64,000 nucleotides of DNA from Terebella lapidaria (taxonomy: Eukaryota; Annelida; Polychaeta; Terebellida; Terebellidae): NCBI GenBank assembly GCA_949152475.1, contig OX424558.1, forward strand, positions 39,982,751-40,046,750. Direction: 5' to 3'. A program made the position numbers and the translations under genes. Shown one piece after another: positions 31,617 to 42,586 of the stretch (its first letter is position 1; every line of letters begins with the position of its first letter). The notes under the pieces were generated by a model, which was given only the letters and a program-made list of their open reading frames with translations, did no database searches and was not told the DNA's origin.

Positions 31617-32800
31617 ATGAACACCAGTGTAGGGCAGACTGCCCAGCCAGGCATGGATATTTCGTCAGGATCTTTGGCCCGGGAAACGAGCATCAGGCGT
31701 TTGACGGTGATTTTGAAATTGGACGTTAAAGGTAAGCCCTTTAGTAGGCAGGAGGTGGCGGGTGCCGTGGCCGACTCGATAGACCTGGGGGACTTGTATT
31801 CCCTGGGCCCCCTCAGGAGAAACAGTGAGTGGTGTGTGACCCCCAAAAGTGTTACGTCCCGTGATGTCTTGTTGTCTACAGGTCCCATAACTGTGCGTGG
31901 TTACAGGGACGTGTATATGGCCGCCGACCACAGTGAGCTCAAGATGAGAGTTCACTGGCTCCCCCCGTGGGTTAGTGGTAAGTCTTTGAAGGACGCGGTA
32001 GAGGCACTGGGAGTGAGGGTGTCGTCCATAAGTATGGATACAAGTAATGTACAGGTTGGTGGTCTTTCCCTGCGCCACGTGGGGATGAATATCCACACAG
32101 TCATTTTCACAGCACCACATGGCACTGATTTGCCCCCTACTGCTCACATCCGTAGCCAGGGGGGTGAGCTCATTGAGGTTTTGTTGGCGGTACAGGGCCG
32201 CCCGCCCATGTGTTTGCGGTGTAGGGGCCGCGGTCATTATAGGTCTGATTGTGATGCACCTTTTTGTACACGTTGCAAAGCCATGTGGCTAATGACTGTA
32301 CAAATTTGTATGCTGCTGTCATGAGTGGGCGTGCGCCACCCCCCGAGGACGACCAGGATATGGACCAGCAGCTAGCGGAACAGTCAGAGGTGGGAGACAG
32401 TATGGGGTCCGACTGTGGCTCGGACTCCCCGTCTACTTACCCCTGTGTAAGAAACGTGCTGATCCTGGTAACTTTTCTGTATCTCTCCCGCCCGCCCAGC
32501 CCCAGCCTGGTCAGTCCAAACAATCAGGCCATCAGTCCCCGGCCCCCAGTCAGCTGGCTGACGAGAGTGCACTTGCACCCCAGACTAGCGTGGTTATTGA
32601 CACGCAGCCTCTCGTCAGTATACCTGACCCCATAGACCAGCTGACTCCCCTTCCCGCCCACCCTCTTTCTGTTGAGCAGCGCTGGCTGAAGCCCAGGCCA
32701 CGGCGTTGCCTGCAGTCGGTCGCTGTTTTCCGGTCAGTCGCTGTTTTTCACCCTCCCACCCCTGGTTATGCAGGCTGAGGCTGTTGAACAGGAGTCCTTT
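31617..32800 (+). pseudogene. ORF1 of Keno-like copy 4 (subfamily A), frameshifted
   Basis: About 75-80% alike by eye to the ORF1 at 18550, including MRVHWLPPWVSGKSLKDAVE and the first knuckle CLRCRGRGHYRSDC. A small deletion near 32281 destroys the second knuckle and shifts the frame; the remainder (AANDCTNLYAAVMSG-like, DMDQQLAEQSEVGDS) continues in the frame read from 32264 to 32635, then degenerates. A short 5'UTR (42 nt) separates it from the U2 5' piece. Confidence 0.85.
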
Positions 32801-33397
32801 AGTATCGTGCCTGACACCCAATAACAAGGAAAAGAGGCATATTACTGAGCTAATTGATGATAATCATCTGACGCATAGTGATACACAATCGATCATTAAG
32901 TATGTCATAATTTCTATTGCAGGTTGCTGTCGGCTGAGCCCATTGATCAGCCTCTGTGTCGTGATTTTCTGGGTGATTTGCCTAGTCTGTCCCCTGACAT
33001 GGCAGAGTTGTGTGAGGGGGTGTCACCGCTCAAGAAATTTTAGTAGCACTAAAGCAAATGTAGGCGGGGAAGCCCCCCCCCCCTCCCCCCCCCCCCCCGG
33101 GCTTGATGGCTTGCCTAAAGAGTTTTATGTGCATTACATACATTTATTTATCAATGAATTGGTCACTGTTTACAATACATGTTTTGCTTCTGGTAATCTA
33201 ACAGTTGGTCAGACTATGGGCGTTATCACACTTCTGTGTAAAGATGAAAGTAAATCTAACGATTTAAAATACTGGCGGCCCATCTCTCTGTTGAATGTAG
33301 ATTACAAGTTATTATCCATGGCGCTCACAAACCGGCTCAGTGTTGTCATGTCTGAAATTGTAAATATACATCAGACTTGTGGTATCAAGGGGAGAAG

Positions 33398-33446
33398 AAG
33401 AAGAAGAAGAAGGAATAAAGCTCATCGGCACTTTGGGCTCAAGAAG
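33398..33446 (-). mobile_element. Extremely truncated LINE tail insertion
   Basis: A 49-bp insert (GAA repeats, then GGAATAAAGCTC, CGGCACTTTGGGCTCAAGAAG) is flanked by the 15-bp duplication TATCAAGGGGAGAAG (33383-33397, 33447-33461). It equals the last ~50 bp of the minus-strand LINE at 20743. On the minus strand it reads GAGCCCAAAGTGCC ... (TTC)n: a 3' tail and nothing else. Confidence 0.88.
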
Positions 33447-33730
33447 TATCAAGGGGAGAAGTATTAAAGATAATGTCCACCTATTACGGAACATTGTTGA
33501 TTGTTGTTCGCAAAAGCAAGAGTACTGCGCTTTCATTTCCTTGGATCAGTCCAAGGCTTTTGATTGTGTGTCCCATGACTATCTGTTCAAGTTTTGCATG
33601 CTTTTGGTTTTGGCGAGTGTTTTATTAAGTGGATCCAATTGTTGTATACCAATATATTGTCCCATGTACTTGTCAATGGTCACCTGTCGGCCCTGTTCCC
33701 TGTAACGCGCAGTGTGCGGCAGGGATGTGG

Positions 33731-34112
33731 CCTGTCCCCCCTGTAATTTATTATGTATAGAGCCGTTTGCGCACAAGATCCGGGAGGACTGCTCTCCCCT
33801 GTCCGTGATGTCCAGTGCAAGATTAGCCAGTATGCTGATGACTCCACGCTGATTGTTACAGATTTTCCCTCTATAGAGCGCGCCTTGCAGGTGTCAGATT
33901 TGTATTGCCGAGCCTCAGGCGCCTGTCCCTCCTGTAATTTATTATGTATAGAGCCGTTTGCGCACAAGATCCGGGAGGACTGCTCTCCCCTGTCCGTGAT
34001 GTCCAGTGCAAGATTAGCCAGTATGCGGATGACTCCACGCTGATTGTTATAGATTTTCCCTCTATAGAGCGCGCCTTGCAGGTGTCAGATTTGTATTGCC
34101 AAGCCTCAGGCG
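33731..34112 (+). repeat. 191-bp tandem duplication of the RT catalytic region
   Basis: The stretch CCTGTAATTTATTATGTATAG ... GCCTCAGGCGC occurs twice, 191 bp apart (ATG of the two frames at 33753 and 33944). Each unit contains a YADD codon run. 191 is not a multiple of three, so the duplication shifts the frame. Confidence 0.88.
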
Positions 34113-34334
34113 CTCTGGTTAATAAGGAGAAAAGTCGCGGTTTATGGCTGGGGGCCTGGAGGGGCCAGTGGACAAAGATGGGGCTGTGAAAAAGCGTCCT
34201 TCGCCAGACGCAAAAGTGGCTTCTGTTGCCAAGCTCCGCATGGGTTCACAGCAAGGGCGTAGTGTGGGAAAACATGCAGTAGTTGGAAATCCACGCCGTT
34301 TAACATTGAGATCACCAACGAGTTGATACTGAAG

Positions 34335-35035
34335 GGAAAACTCAGCTGTGTACACTGAACACACATCAGGGAGACGTTGTTTGTATGTTCTCCCCGAGGT
34401 GACAGCGGCACAGCCTACTTTATTACCATCCTTAGAACCATCAGTATACATAAACTTGAAATTTGGATAATTTAACTGAACATCATTAAAACCACTGTGA
34501 AAATCCAAAGGGTTGATAGTAGACTTCTTCCCAATCCTGAGAGAAAAGTCAGTTATGGGAGTTTTCAATTCCCATAGTGGAACCTTTGAAATTTTTGACT
34601 CAGCTATTGTGTTCAAGTCAGTGTTTAAATCCGCCAATAGATGTTTTATGCGAATACCAAAGGTTGGTATCGCATTTGGCCTGGATTAAAACAGACGAAC
34701 ACATACATTATGGGCTGGATTGTTCGGTAAAGACTTCAGCTTGATGGTATACTGAAGAGAAAGTTTTCCCTCCTACGATAAAGGGAGGGTTCGTTGACCA
34801 CAACATACAGGCTCTCCATGGGAGAGGTTCTGAATGCACCGAGACACAAACGCAACCCCTGGTTATGGATAGTATCCAAAGCCTTTATATAGGAGGGTCT
34901 GGCTGAGCCATAAACTATCGAACCATAATCGACCTTTGACCGGACGAGTGCTCTGTATAAACGGAACAGCACGTCACGATCAGCTCCCATCTTGACCACG
35001 GGAAAAGTACACGAATACCTGAGATTCACGGGAAT
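34335..35035 (-). pseudogene. RNase H-type LINE ORF2 remnant
   Basis: On the minus strand, 34736-35029 encodes the RT thumb region (GADRDVLFRLYRALVRSKVDYGS..., GLRLCLGAFRTSP) and 34340-34637 the RNase H start (FMYTDGSKDGNKVGCAAV, with the catalytic Asp). The two parts are in different frames. It belongs to the same family as 20743-25612 and 40770-41840. The sequence 34180-34335 between this and the Keno-like copy is unassigned. Confidence 0.78.
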
Positions 35036-35364
35036 GGTCCACTAAATAGATGAGACTTTAGTGATGACACACATTGATTCGGATGGTGAACGAGGCCTGT
35101 ATTATAGCACTGTGATGTTGGGGACGCCTGACACCAAATGGAAGCTATGCCTAACCATGTTTAGAATGTTTGACCTTACGACGGTCATAGTTGGACACCT
35201 TTTCTTTGAAGCGTACACCTCCGACGAATATTGCCCAACAATAGTAATACTGTACGACAAACAACTCAACTCATACTCCGTCGTAAGGTCATTTGTTGAC
35301 TGCGAGAATGCATTGACTAGCTACTAGAGCAGAGAAATAGCATAAAAAACAGGCTCCACATTGA
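35036..35364. other. Unassigned stretch
   Basis: No gene is seen. ACCTTACGACGG (35172) reappears inverted as CCGTCGTAAGGT (35279), so the segment can form a ~120-bp hairpin; it may be another small palindromic element. Confidence 0.35.
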
Positions 35365-35492
35365 GGCCCAAGTAGCGCACCTTACTCCACTAAAACTACT
35401 CACCCAGTTAATGTATACCATATTTAATCCGTCTGGCACTTGTTTTAATCTTCATTGAATTCAGAAGAAAATAGTAACCTGCGCTACATGGG
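35365..35492. mobile_element. MITE of the GGCCCAAGTA family, diverged copy
   Basis: Begins GGCCCAAGTAGCGCAC and ends with the near-complement GCGCTACATGGG; internal TTTAATCCGTCTGGCAC matches the 125-bp MITEs at 39206 and 39525. No clear target duplication remains. Confidence 0.6.
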
Positions 35493-38400
35493 ACTGAACT
35501 TCAAAATATGCTACACACAACACATGAAATAGCCCAAAGATACCACATCCAGTTTGGAACAGAAAAAAGTCAAATACTCACCATAAACGCAACCAGCGAA
35601 AACCCAACCTTTACTCTTGGTAATCAAATACTTCAAAATACAAAAACCTACAAATACCTAGAAATCACCATGAACACAAAGAACAACCTCGAAGACCACA
35701 TCAACAAAATAAAATCAAAGGTCGAAGCGTATGGAGCGTTTTTAGGGTCAATATTCATTGACATGCATTGTAGATTTTCTTGTTGTGATTGATTGTTTCA
35801 ACCGCAAAATTAATTATTCCACATTGCTGTTTCTAAACTTTCTGTGTCGAATTTACATATTCTTACTGCATAGTTCTAACTTCCATCTCCTTTCTGCTTA
35901 CTTCCAAGTTCTCACTGGTACTTTCTCAATGCTTAATTCATCATGTCACATTCTAACACCTTTGTCCGTGCAAACTATCAAAAACAAATCGCATCTGGCA
36001 TAATGCATATGAAACTTAGCACATTTCATTTAGAATAAAGCACATCGCACGAAGAACAAAGCATAACGAATGAAGCATTTCATGTGCCAAAATTACTACT
36101 GCACTATTATGACGACAGACAGCGCTGCGGGTCGAGTGGCCACATTGTGAATGAGAAACTGAAGACTCCCGGATGAAGGAAAGACCTTGGTTTGATGGAC
36201 CGCTGGTCCGGTGCAGTATTTTTAGCTTACCAACCCATGGCCCGATAAGCTATTGGCGTGGTTTTTCGTCCGTCGTCCGTCTACACTCTCTGGTTTAGGG
36301 GCTTGAAAAGCTGAAAATAGCCCAATCCACTTTTTATGAGCAGACGTGTATTTTGGGGATTAATTTGGGGATAAGGGGCTCACACGAGAGAGGAAATTTA
36401 ACATGGTGAAAGCCCTTTAACCTAAAAAATTGGTACGTTCGTCCGTCCGGCAAATAACTTTTTGGGGCCTTGATGAAGATTTTTTCTGAAAATTTACTAA
36501 AACATTCCTTGGGTTAATACCCTGAGACGTTTTGTTTTCGTTTTTTTTTATTATTATTCAATCGTTTTTGCCGATTTGGCGGCCATTTTTTTATGAAAAG
36601 TGGCTAATTTTGGACTTTGATGGCCTTTTTCTCGAAAACTGTCTGATCTGTTTGCGCTTTTTGTTTCAAGACATCTCCCTCATGTACATCAATGGCAAGT
36701 TTCATTGTCCTTGAATCGCCGGTCTGCGTGTGGCAGCCATTTTGATTTTTTGTCCCAAATCGAGCCACTATTCATTCTGAGCCATTTCCAGCAAAAACTT
36801 TTTTTTTATTTGCCATTGAAAAATTTTTGGGACTTTTTTGGGAAAATTTTGGGGAAAATTTCACCCAATTTTTCTTTCATAATGGGAGCTTTGCGGGGGT
36901 AAACTCCTAGAACTTTTCAAGATACAGCGTAGTATTGGCACACTCAAATGGGAAATCATATATTTCAGTTTGAATGATGACCTTGAATTTGATTTTGAAT
37001 GACTTTGAAAGCTCAAATTGACCTTACTTTGTCAAAAGAAACGATGATTTTTGTCTTTGGCTGCCATTTTCTCAAAAAACTATTCATATAATGTCATTAA
37101 CGAAAGAAACTTGATGTAACTTGATGTCGTATTATATTCCATACAGGAAATGTGTGTTTGGCAACATTTACGAGCATGTTTTGACAATAGGTTTGAAGAT
37201 CAGAGTAACAATTTGTTTTGGGGAAAATCAATACACTGTGTAATTCTCATGATCTGCCGGTAAGCTGCATCACCCTTGGTGCTACGTTGTCCCTTTATTT
37301 GGCAAACAGGTAAATAAGATCTATATGTTAAATCCAATACAACTACCGTAGCGCAGTACTAGTGTATCTACTTTACTGTCACAAGTTGGAATCGTGCCAA
37401 ATTAACGGTATGAAGAAATTATGATTGGAGAGATCACCATATTTAGCCTTGAAAGAGATAGCCATCAGTTTCCTGAGAATTTTTTTTCACATCTCAATTA
37501 TCACTGTCCATTCTCAAGTAATGACCATTTTGTGTATGTTAATTTTAGGCCTATGTCATGAAAATTGCACTTAATTCGCAACAGTGTATTATATTATAAT
37601 GAGTGTTCATGACGTCACATCGAAAATTGATTTTAATGAGCATAGAAATCTTATTAATAGGCTCATATTAATCATCTCTCACTAGACTCACTATTCGTTT
37701 ATTTACAGGGCAGGGTGCGGGGGTCTGTGCTCAGCTGCATGAGTGTGGCACCTGTTGGTCGCGCCAATGATAAAGGAGGTCTTAGTTTCTCATACATCAT
37801 GTGGCTACGTGCGGCCAGCGCCTCCTGTCGTCATAATGTTGCAGTAGTAATTTTGTCCACAACAATTACTACTGCATCATTATGACGACAGGCGGCGCTA
37901 ACCGCCGAGTGCTTAATTCTTTGTGCGTTGTTCATCATGCGATATGCTATATTCTAAATGCAATGCGCTAAGTTCCATATGCATTGTGCCAGATGCGATT
38001 TGTTTTTGATAGTTTGCATGGACAAAGGTGTTAGAATTTGACATGATGAATTAAGCATTGAGAAAATACCAGTGAGAACTTGGAAGTAAGCAGCAAGGAG
38101 ATGGAAGTTAGAACTATGCAGTAAGAATATGTAAATTCGACACAGAAAGTTTAGAAACAGCAATGTGGAATAAAGAATTTCGCGGTTGAAACAATCATTC
38201 ACAACAAGAAAATCTACAATGCATATCAATGAATATTGACCCTAAAAACGCTCCATAGAAGCGACCATCCAAACAATATTTACACTTGCAACAAACCCAG
38301 AATTCCATGGTATAGAGATGGATACAATCTGGAAACTTTTTGAAACGACCATAAACCCAATACTAACATTTGGAGCGGAATCAAACATCCCGAACAAGCG

Positions 38401-39142
38401 TGAAATGACTCAGCTACAAAAAATCCATGAAAATATAATCAGAAGAATAATACAAACACCAAAGTCCACACCACGAGAAATCCTACTGATAGAAACAGGA
38501 CAAATCGACATTCAAACGCTCTACAATAGAAAACAGATACTCCACTACTACAAAACCCTTAACCAACAAAAAACCAATGTAGAACCCCCCCTAACCTATA
38601 AACTAGCAAACAACGCTGACAACCACTGGACCAAACATGTCCTGAATGTCATGACAGAGACAAAAATAGACAAAGAACGTCTAATCAAAATGACCAAAAC
38701 CCAGGCAAAAACTTACGTAAAACACCAAACCGAAGCAGCCTTCAAACAACGGATACTGACCACGGCCTACCAAAAATCCAAAGCCTATGACCTAATAACA
38801 AGGAAACATAACATAACAGCAGGCAAAAAGCCCCTGTATATGCTAAAATTCCCCCGCAAAGTTTGCACCAACATATTTCTTGTAAGATCAAGGATGCTAC
38901 CAGTAAAGACAAACTTCAAACAAATGTACCAAAACCTTGAGTGCAGATGGTGCCAAACTAAAGAGGAAACCCAAGAACACATACTAACTAAATGCAAAGA
39001 ATTCAAGCACATCACAAGGGAACTCCCATATAAAACATATTTCCAAGACGATATGCTATCCCTAACCAGAACAAAAAACGTGCTGGAAAAAACCTTACAA
39101 AAATTAAACTCACGTGACGCTCCTCCAAATGTTGGAAGTTGA
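35493..39142 (+). pseudogene. LINE ORF2 C-terminal half, split by a DNA element
   Basis: The frame 35508-35729 (HIQFGTEKSQILTI..., LGNQILQNTKTYKYLEI) is the region after the RT catalytic loop. It resumes at 38264 and runs to 39142 (TFGAESNIPNKREM, RRIIQTPKSTPREI..., ending with C-x2-C-x8-H-x4-C: CRWCQTKEETQEHILTKC). A poly(A) (39169-39180) closes the element. It is a 5'-truncated copy of a LINE unlike the Tx1 and RNase H families here, with A-rich codons. The coding sequence was intact across the insertion site, so the DNA element entered after the LINE. Confidence 0.82.
35730..38257. mobile_element. Long-TIR non-autonomous DNA element, complete copy (2528 bp)
   Basis: The ends are TATGGAGCGTTTTTAGGG (35730-35747) and CCCTAAAAACGCTCCATA (38240-38257), and the inverted similarity extends about 350 bp inwards (for example CATTGTAGATTTTCTTGTTGTGA and its complement). 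GAAGCG flanks both sides (35724-35729, 38258-38263), a 6-bp target duplication in a LINE ORF2. The interior has no transposase; it contains GTCCGTCGTCCGTC, T-rich blocks and a hairpin with AATTACTACTGC (37845-37885). Superfamily not identified. Confidence 0.88.
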
Positions 39143-39205
39143 GCGACCTGGCCGAACCAGGGAATCACAAAAAAAAAAAAGGGCTCGAATGGGGATAGCA
39201 CGGAC

Positions 39206-39330
39206 GGCCCAAGTATCGTACACTGCTCCTTGATACTATTCGTCCACTGAAAACATACAATTTAATCCGTCTCGCACCTTTTTATTGCTTATTGAATATA
39301 GAGGAAGGCGCAGCATATGATACTTAGGCC
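39206..39330. mobile_element. 125-bp MITE with 8-bp target duplication, copy 1
   Basis: Ends GGCCCAAGTATCGTACACTGC and (complement) GGCCTAAGTATCATATGCTGC form ~25-bp terminal inverted repeats. Flanks GCACGGAC (39198-39205 and 39331-39338) are a perfect 8-bp duplication. Length and 8-bp duplication suggest a hAT-type MITE. Confidence 0.88.
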
Positions 39331-39524
39331 GCACGGACGATGAACAACACCAAAGGCAACTAGTGTTACAATGTGAATGTACGTATGAGGTAACGAAGGG
39401 TGATCGTGGTGAGCGTCTACAACATGGAGTTAGGTAGGTACACTTGACCAACTGAAACCGCTGAAGCATGTTGGACAGAGGTGGAGCTATACACTATTTG
39501 AAGAAGACTGCCACTACAAGCCGC

Positions 39525-39649
39525 GGCCCAAGTATCATACACTGCGCCTCAATACTACTCGTCCACTAAATGCATGCCATTTAATCCGTCTGTCACCTTT
39601 TTAATCCTAATTGAATATAGAAGAAGGCGCAATGTTTGCTACTTGGGCC
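39525..39649. mobile_element. 125-bp MITE with 8-bp target duplication, copy 2
   Basis: Same element as 39206, with the same length. The flanks CAAGCCGC (39517-39524 and 39650-39657) are again a perfect 8-bp duplication. Two independent insertions with intact duplications fix the family boundaries. Confidence 0.88.
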
Positions 39650-39657
39650 CAAGCCGC

Positions 39658-40330
39658 TATGATGTATATACAAGAGAATGATAGGGACGCTCATCATGAC
39701 ACACCCAATGTATCGTTGGATATTTAAACGCGCGTGAAGCATCGACTTTACATGCATCAGGCGCAAATAAATCATGTATGGTGGACCACAACTATTGTGT
39801 GTTAGACATATATTTTTATTAATAAATTACATCAGAAACCCATCTCTCTTATGTGCTTCTGATTACATCGTATAATACCATAAATTCGGAATAATATATA
39901 TATAATTACCAATTACAGTTGTGGAAAACCCGAAGTTAAATGTGTAAGTAATACATTAGAAATATTTGTAATACAATACCTGTAGTTGACCATTGTACAG
40001 GCAGACACACTGTTGGAAACAACTAGTTACAAAAAGGATGTGTACGGCAAGAGCTGTGATATACAGAGCCGTCTGAAAGCGGAACAGAATTCGGTGTGTG
40101 CAGCCAGGAATCATTCGGGCGGAACCAACAATGATTACGTGGGGAAGATTGTATTTAGCATGAAAACAATGAACTCATGGTGATGCTCAAAGGCCCGTGT
40201 TGTAGTGAAAGCATCGACCTCTCGATCTCGAACTGGCCCAGGTATCATATCCTGCTCCTTCCTCTATATTCAATAAGGGTTGAAAAGGTGACATACGGAT
40301 TTTTTGGCAATCATTTAGTGAACGAGTAGT
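39658..40330. other. Non-coding spacer with partial MITE
   Basis: No gene is seen. At 40229-40275 half a MITE (GGCCCAGGTATCATATCCTGC, then TATATTCAATAAGG) of the GGCCCAAGTA family is present without its partner end. Confidence 0.45.
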
Positions 40331-40480
40331 ATTAAAGTGATATTGGCAGTAAGTTATGGATTTTTCCATACCTTTCTGATCGAACGAAGAAAACATAAGA
40401 GTCATATATCTGCACTTGTATGCCCGAACAGACGTCCCTTTCTAATTGATTTCGTTGCGAGATTCTGGTGAAGATATTTT
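40331..40480. repeat. Dispersed repeat, copy 2
   Basis: Homologous to 90-235 in the same orientation (AAAGTGATATTGGCAG, CCATACCTTTCTGATCGAA, ATATCTGCACTTGTATG). The copy is diverged; no end motifs are seen. 40481-40760 has nothing recognisable. Confidence 0.6.
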
Positions 40481-40769
40481 GAGTTTGTTTACATTACCGC
40501 CATTCTCGGTGCTTTGTATCCCTTGATGCAGTGCGATACCAGCTTACTCTTTATGTTCGAGCAAATCCGACCGTGAAATAGGTTAAGTCAGAGGTATCTC
40601 TGAGTGGCGCACAAAACAAAAGAAAATTGCCTGCTAAAAAAACCGATAAAAACAACCACATTGTAAATACCGGCATTTGGCGCGGCCATCGTGGCGCGAT
40701 GAGGTAACAATTGTTACTGCATCCGATCAACAACTCCCGTACCATGGAATGGAAACTCCGATGATTGGC

Positions 40770-41840
40770 TTCTTTCTCAAGGAAGTCTACAACCAACCTT
40801 TTGGATTTTCACAGTTGTTTTTATGATATTCTGTTAAAGTATCGAAATTTTAATTTCATCTATACTGATGGTTCAATAGATGGTAATAAGGTAGGCTGTG
40901 CCGCTGTCACTTCAGGGAAGAAGAAGAAGAAGAAGAAATGCAGCTTAAAGGCACTTTGGGCTCAAGAAGGGTCACTTCAGGGAGAAATGTATTATCATTC
41001 AACATATTGCCAATCTAACCTACAAACAACGTCTCCCTGATGTGAGGTCAGTGTATACAGCACAGATGTAGGCTATACTATTAGCACTGTCCCACATCCG
41101 CCGGTCTGGAGAATGGGTTATGTCATCTGCTCAGATTATCATGATTATCTGTCATCCCTACAGGCTATAGAGAATCGTAATATGCGGCACCCTACACTTT
41201 TGGATATTTTAATCGAACATTGATATCTACTCGTATTTCAAATGCATAAGGTTACAGTTTTTATGGGTACCCGGTAATGTGGACATTCCTGGAAATGAGC
41301 CGATACGGTCGCCAGAGCTGTTCTTGATCTGGACGTCACATCTCCAGGGTGCTACATGGTGATTTCAAGCTGCTTATCCACAGGTACATTCATAGGTTGT
41401 TGGGCAGTTGTATACTAATCCCATCAGGTGTACAGTAGAAACAACTACATTTACCACACTGCCTGCCCCTGATGACGCCAGTGTGTCTTTTGATAAAGTA
41501 TTTGGTCGGGCTTTGTTTCTATTGCAAAATGTTGTATTTTACGTTTGTTATTGGAATCATCAAATGTTGACTGTATTGGTGGTAATATATTGATACTTAC
41601 AACCACACTTACTTGTACGTTGGATGGCAGTCATTCTGGGATGAGCAGCTTCACAAAAAGTGACACAAAGTCAAACCAACGCTTGGTTGTTGTACCTCGT
41701 TAAAAAACGGAAAGTCCAGGCGTGGTCAACAGGTCATGCCATGGGCTCGTATAGGGCACACATACCTTACTCAAGATTATCTGCTCCGTGGGGAGGAGGC
41801 CCCTGTGTATGTGTGCGCTGATTTCTTCCCATTGTTCCTA
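40770..41840 (+). pseudogene. RNase H-type LINE ORF2 remnant, plus strand
   Basis: Encodes, with many frameshifts, the RNase H domain (FNFIYTDGSIDGNKVGCAAV near 40850; WVPGNVDIPGNE near 41265), the linker (WQSFWDEQ, 41626) and the ARIGHTYLTQDYLLRGEEAP C-terminus (41750). The comparable site at 41715 (GTGGTCAACAGGTCATG) is where the foldback element sits in the copy at 21205. It carries a 52-bp tail insertion of its own family at 40919. The segment 41376-41600 reappears in the satellite at 42587. Confidence 0.8.
40919..40970 (-). mobile_element. Extremely truncated LINE tail insertion, second case
   Basis: A (GAA)n run followed by ATGCAGCTTAAAGGCACTTTGG and GCTCAAGAAGG is flanked by GTCACTTCAGGGA (40906-40918, 40971-40983), a 13-bp target duplication. 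It is the tail of the same LINE family in minus orientation, inserted in a plus-orientation copy of that family. Confidence 0.87.
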
Positions 41841-41859
41841 TAGTAAGCAACTCTTGATA

Positions 41860-42480
41860 TACCTGATGTTGTCCACTCTGGATACCGGCACTATTCCTTT
41901 GACCAAACTTGCCATATCATATAGTCCAAACCGGCGTTTCCCCAATATTTCAACACTGCGGCGTTTAAATTGCAATTAACCACGCTTTATTGGAGAACAT
42001 TCTTGGGTATTCTGGTAGTCAGAATTTTCATGAATCCTCAATTTCATAGGCTGTACTACCTGACTCAGCTACGATCGATTTGTATTGCACAAATATTTAT
42101 TTGTCCTTATTTGAAGATACTAGATATAACTGGTGCAGATGTGTCAACCTCATGCTTTCTTCGGCAAATGCCATCGTTAACTATGCTAGTTGTAGCAAAA
42201 TATCAAGAACTCATAGACTGTGATTTCTGTGCCGTCAGTAGTTGTAGGCAATTGGTGTACTTACCTGTAGCCTTTCAACGTGTAAACGCAGTAACATTCA
42301 GGTTAGCTCTTGTTCAGTGGAAAGAAACCAGATTCTTGATGCTGCAAGCATCATCTTTGAACCAGGTTTAATAGAAACAATCGTGATCCATTACCCAAAT
42401 CTTGTCTGGAACCAGGTTTAATAGAAACAATTGTAATCCATTACCCAAATTTTGTCTGGAACACAGACCAACTGGGATGG
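41860..42480 (+). pseudogene. Leucine-rich-repeat-like coding fragment
   Basis: The 133-codon frame 41970-42371 includes CPYLKILDITGADVSTSCFL and MPSLTMLVV..., a spacing like the leucine-rich repeats of F-box/ZYG11-type proteins. Upstream, 41870-41980 in another frame also looks repeat-like. Near 42355 a 50-bp direct repeat (GGAACCAGGTTTAATAGAAAC, 42359 and 42410) breaks the frame. It may be the terminal exon of a decayed gene or a captured exon. No start or splice sites could be fixed. Confidence 0.35.
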
Positions 42481-42586
42481 TGGACGTTATGGCCAACTGA
42501 TAAGGCATGAAGTTAGTGTGTACTGAGTTAAAATCGTATGGTTCATGTGTGACGGGATACCACAGAGTCGTTTACCACTGACGGGA

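Larger units (their letters stand above)
32826..34180 (+). pseudogene. ORF2 reverse transcriptase remnant of Keno-like copy 4
   Basis: The sequence jumps from the ORF1 tail to ORF2 at a point matching 4034 in copy 1 (GGAAAAAGAGGCAT), so the whole endonuclease and start of ORF2 are deleted. RT motifs KYWRPISLLN, CGIKG, SLDQSKAFD and two YADD sites follow. Defects: several frameshifts, poly(C) expansion at 33072-33103 (five C in copy 1), a 49-bp LINE-tail insertion (33398-33446) and a 191-bp tandem duplication. The match ends at about 34160 in the LGAW motif. Confidence 0.85.
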
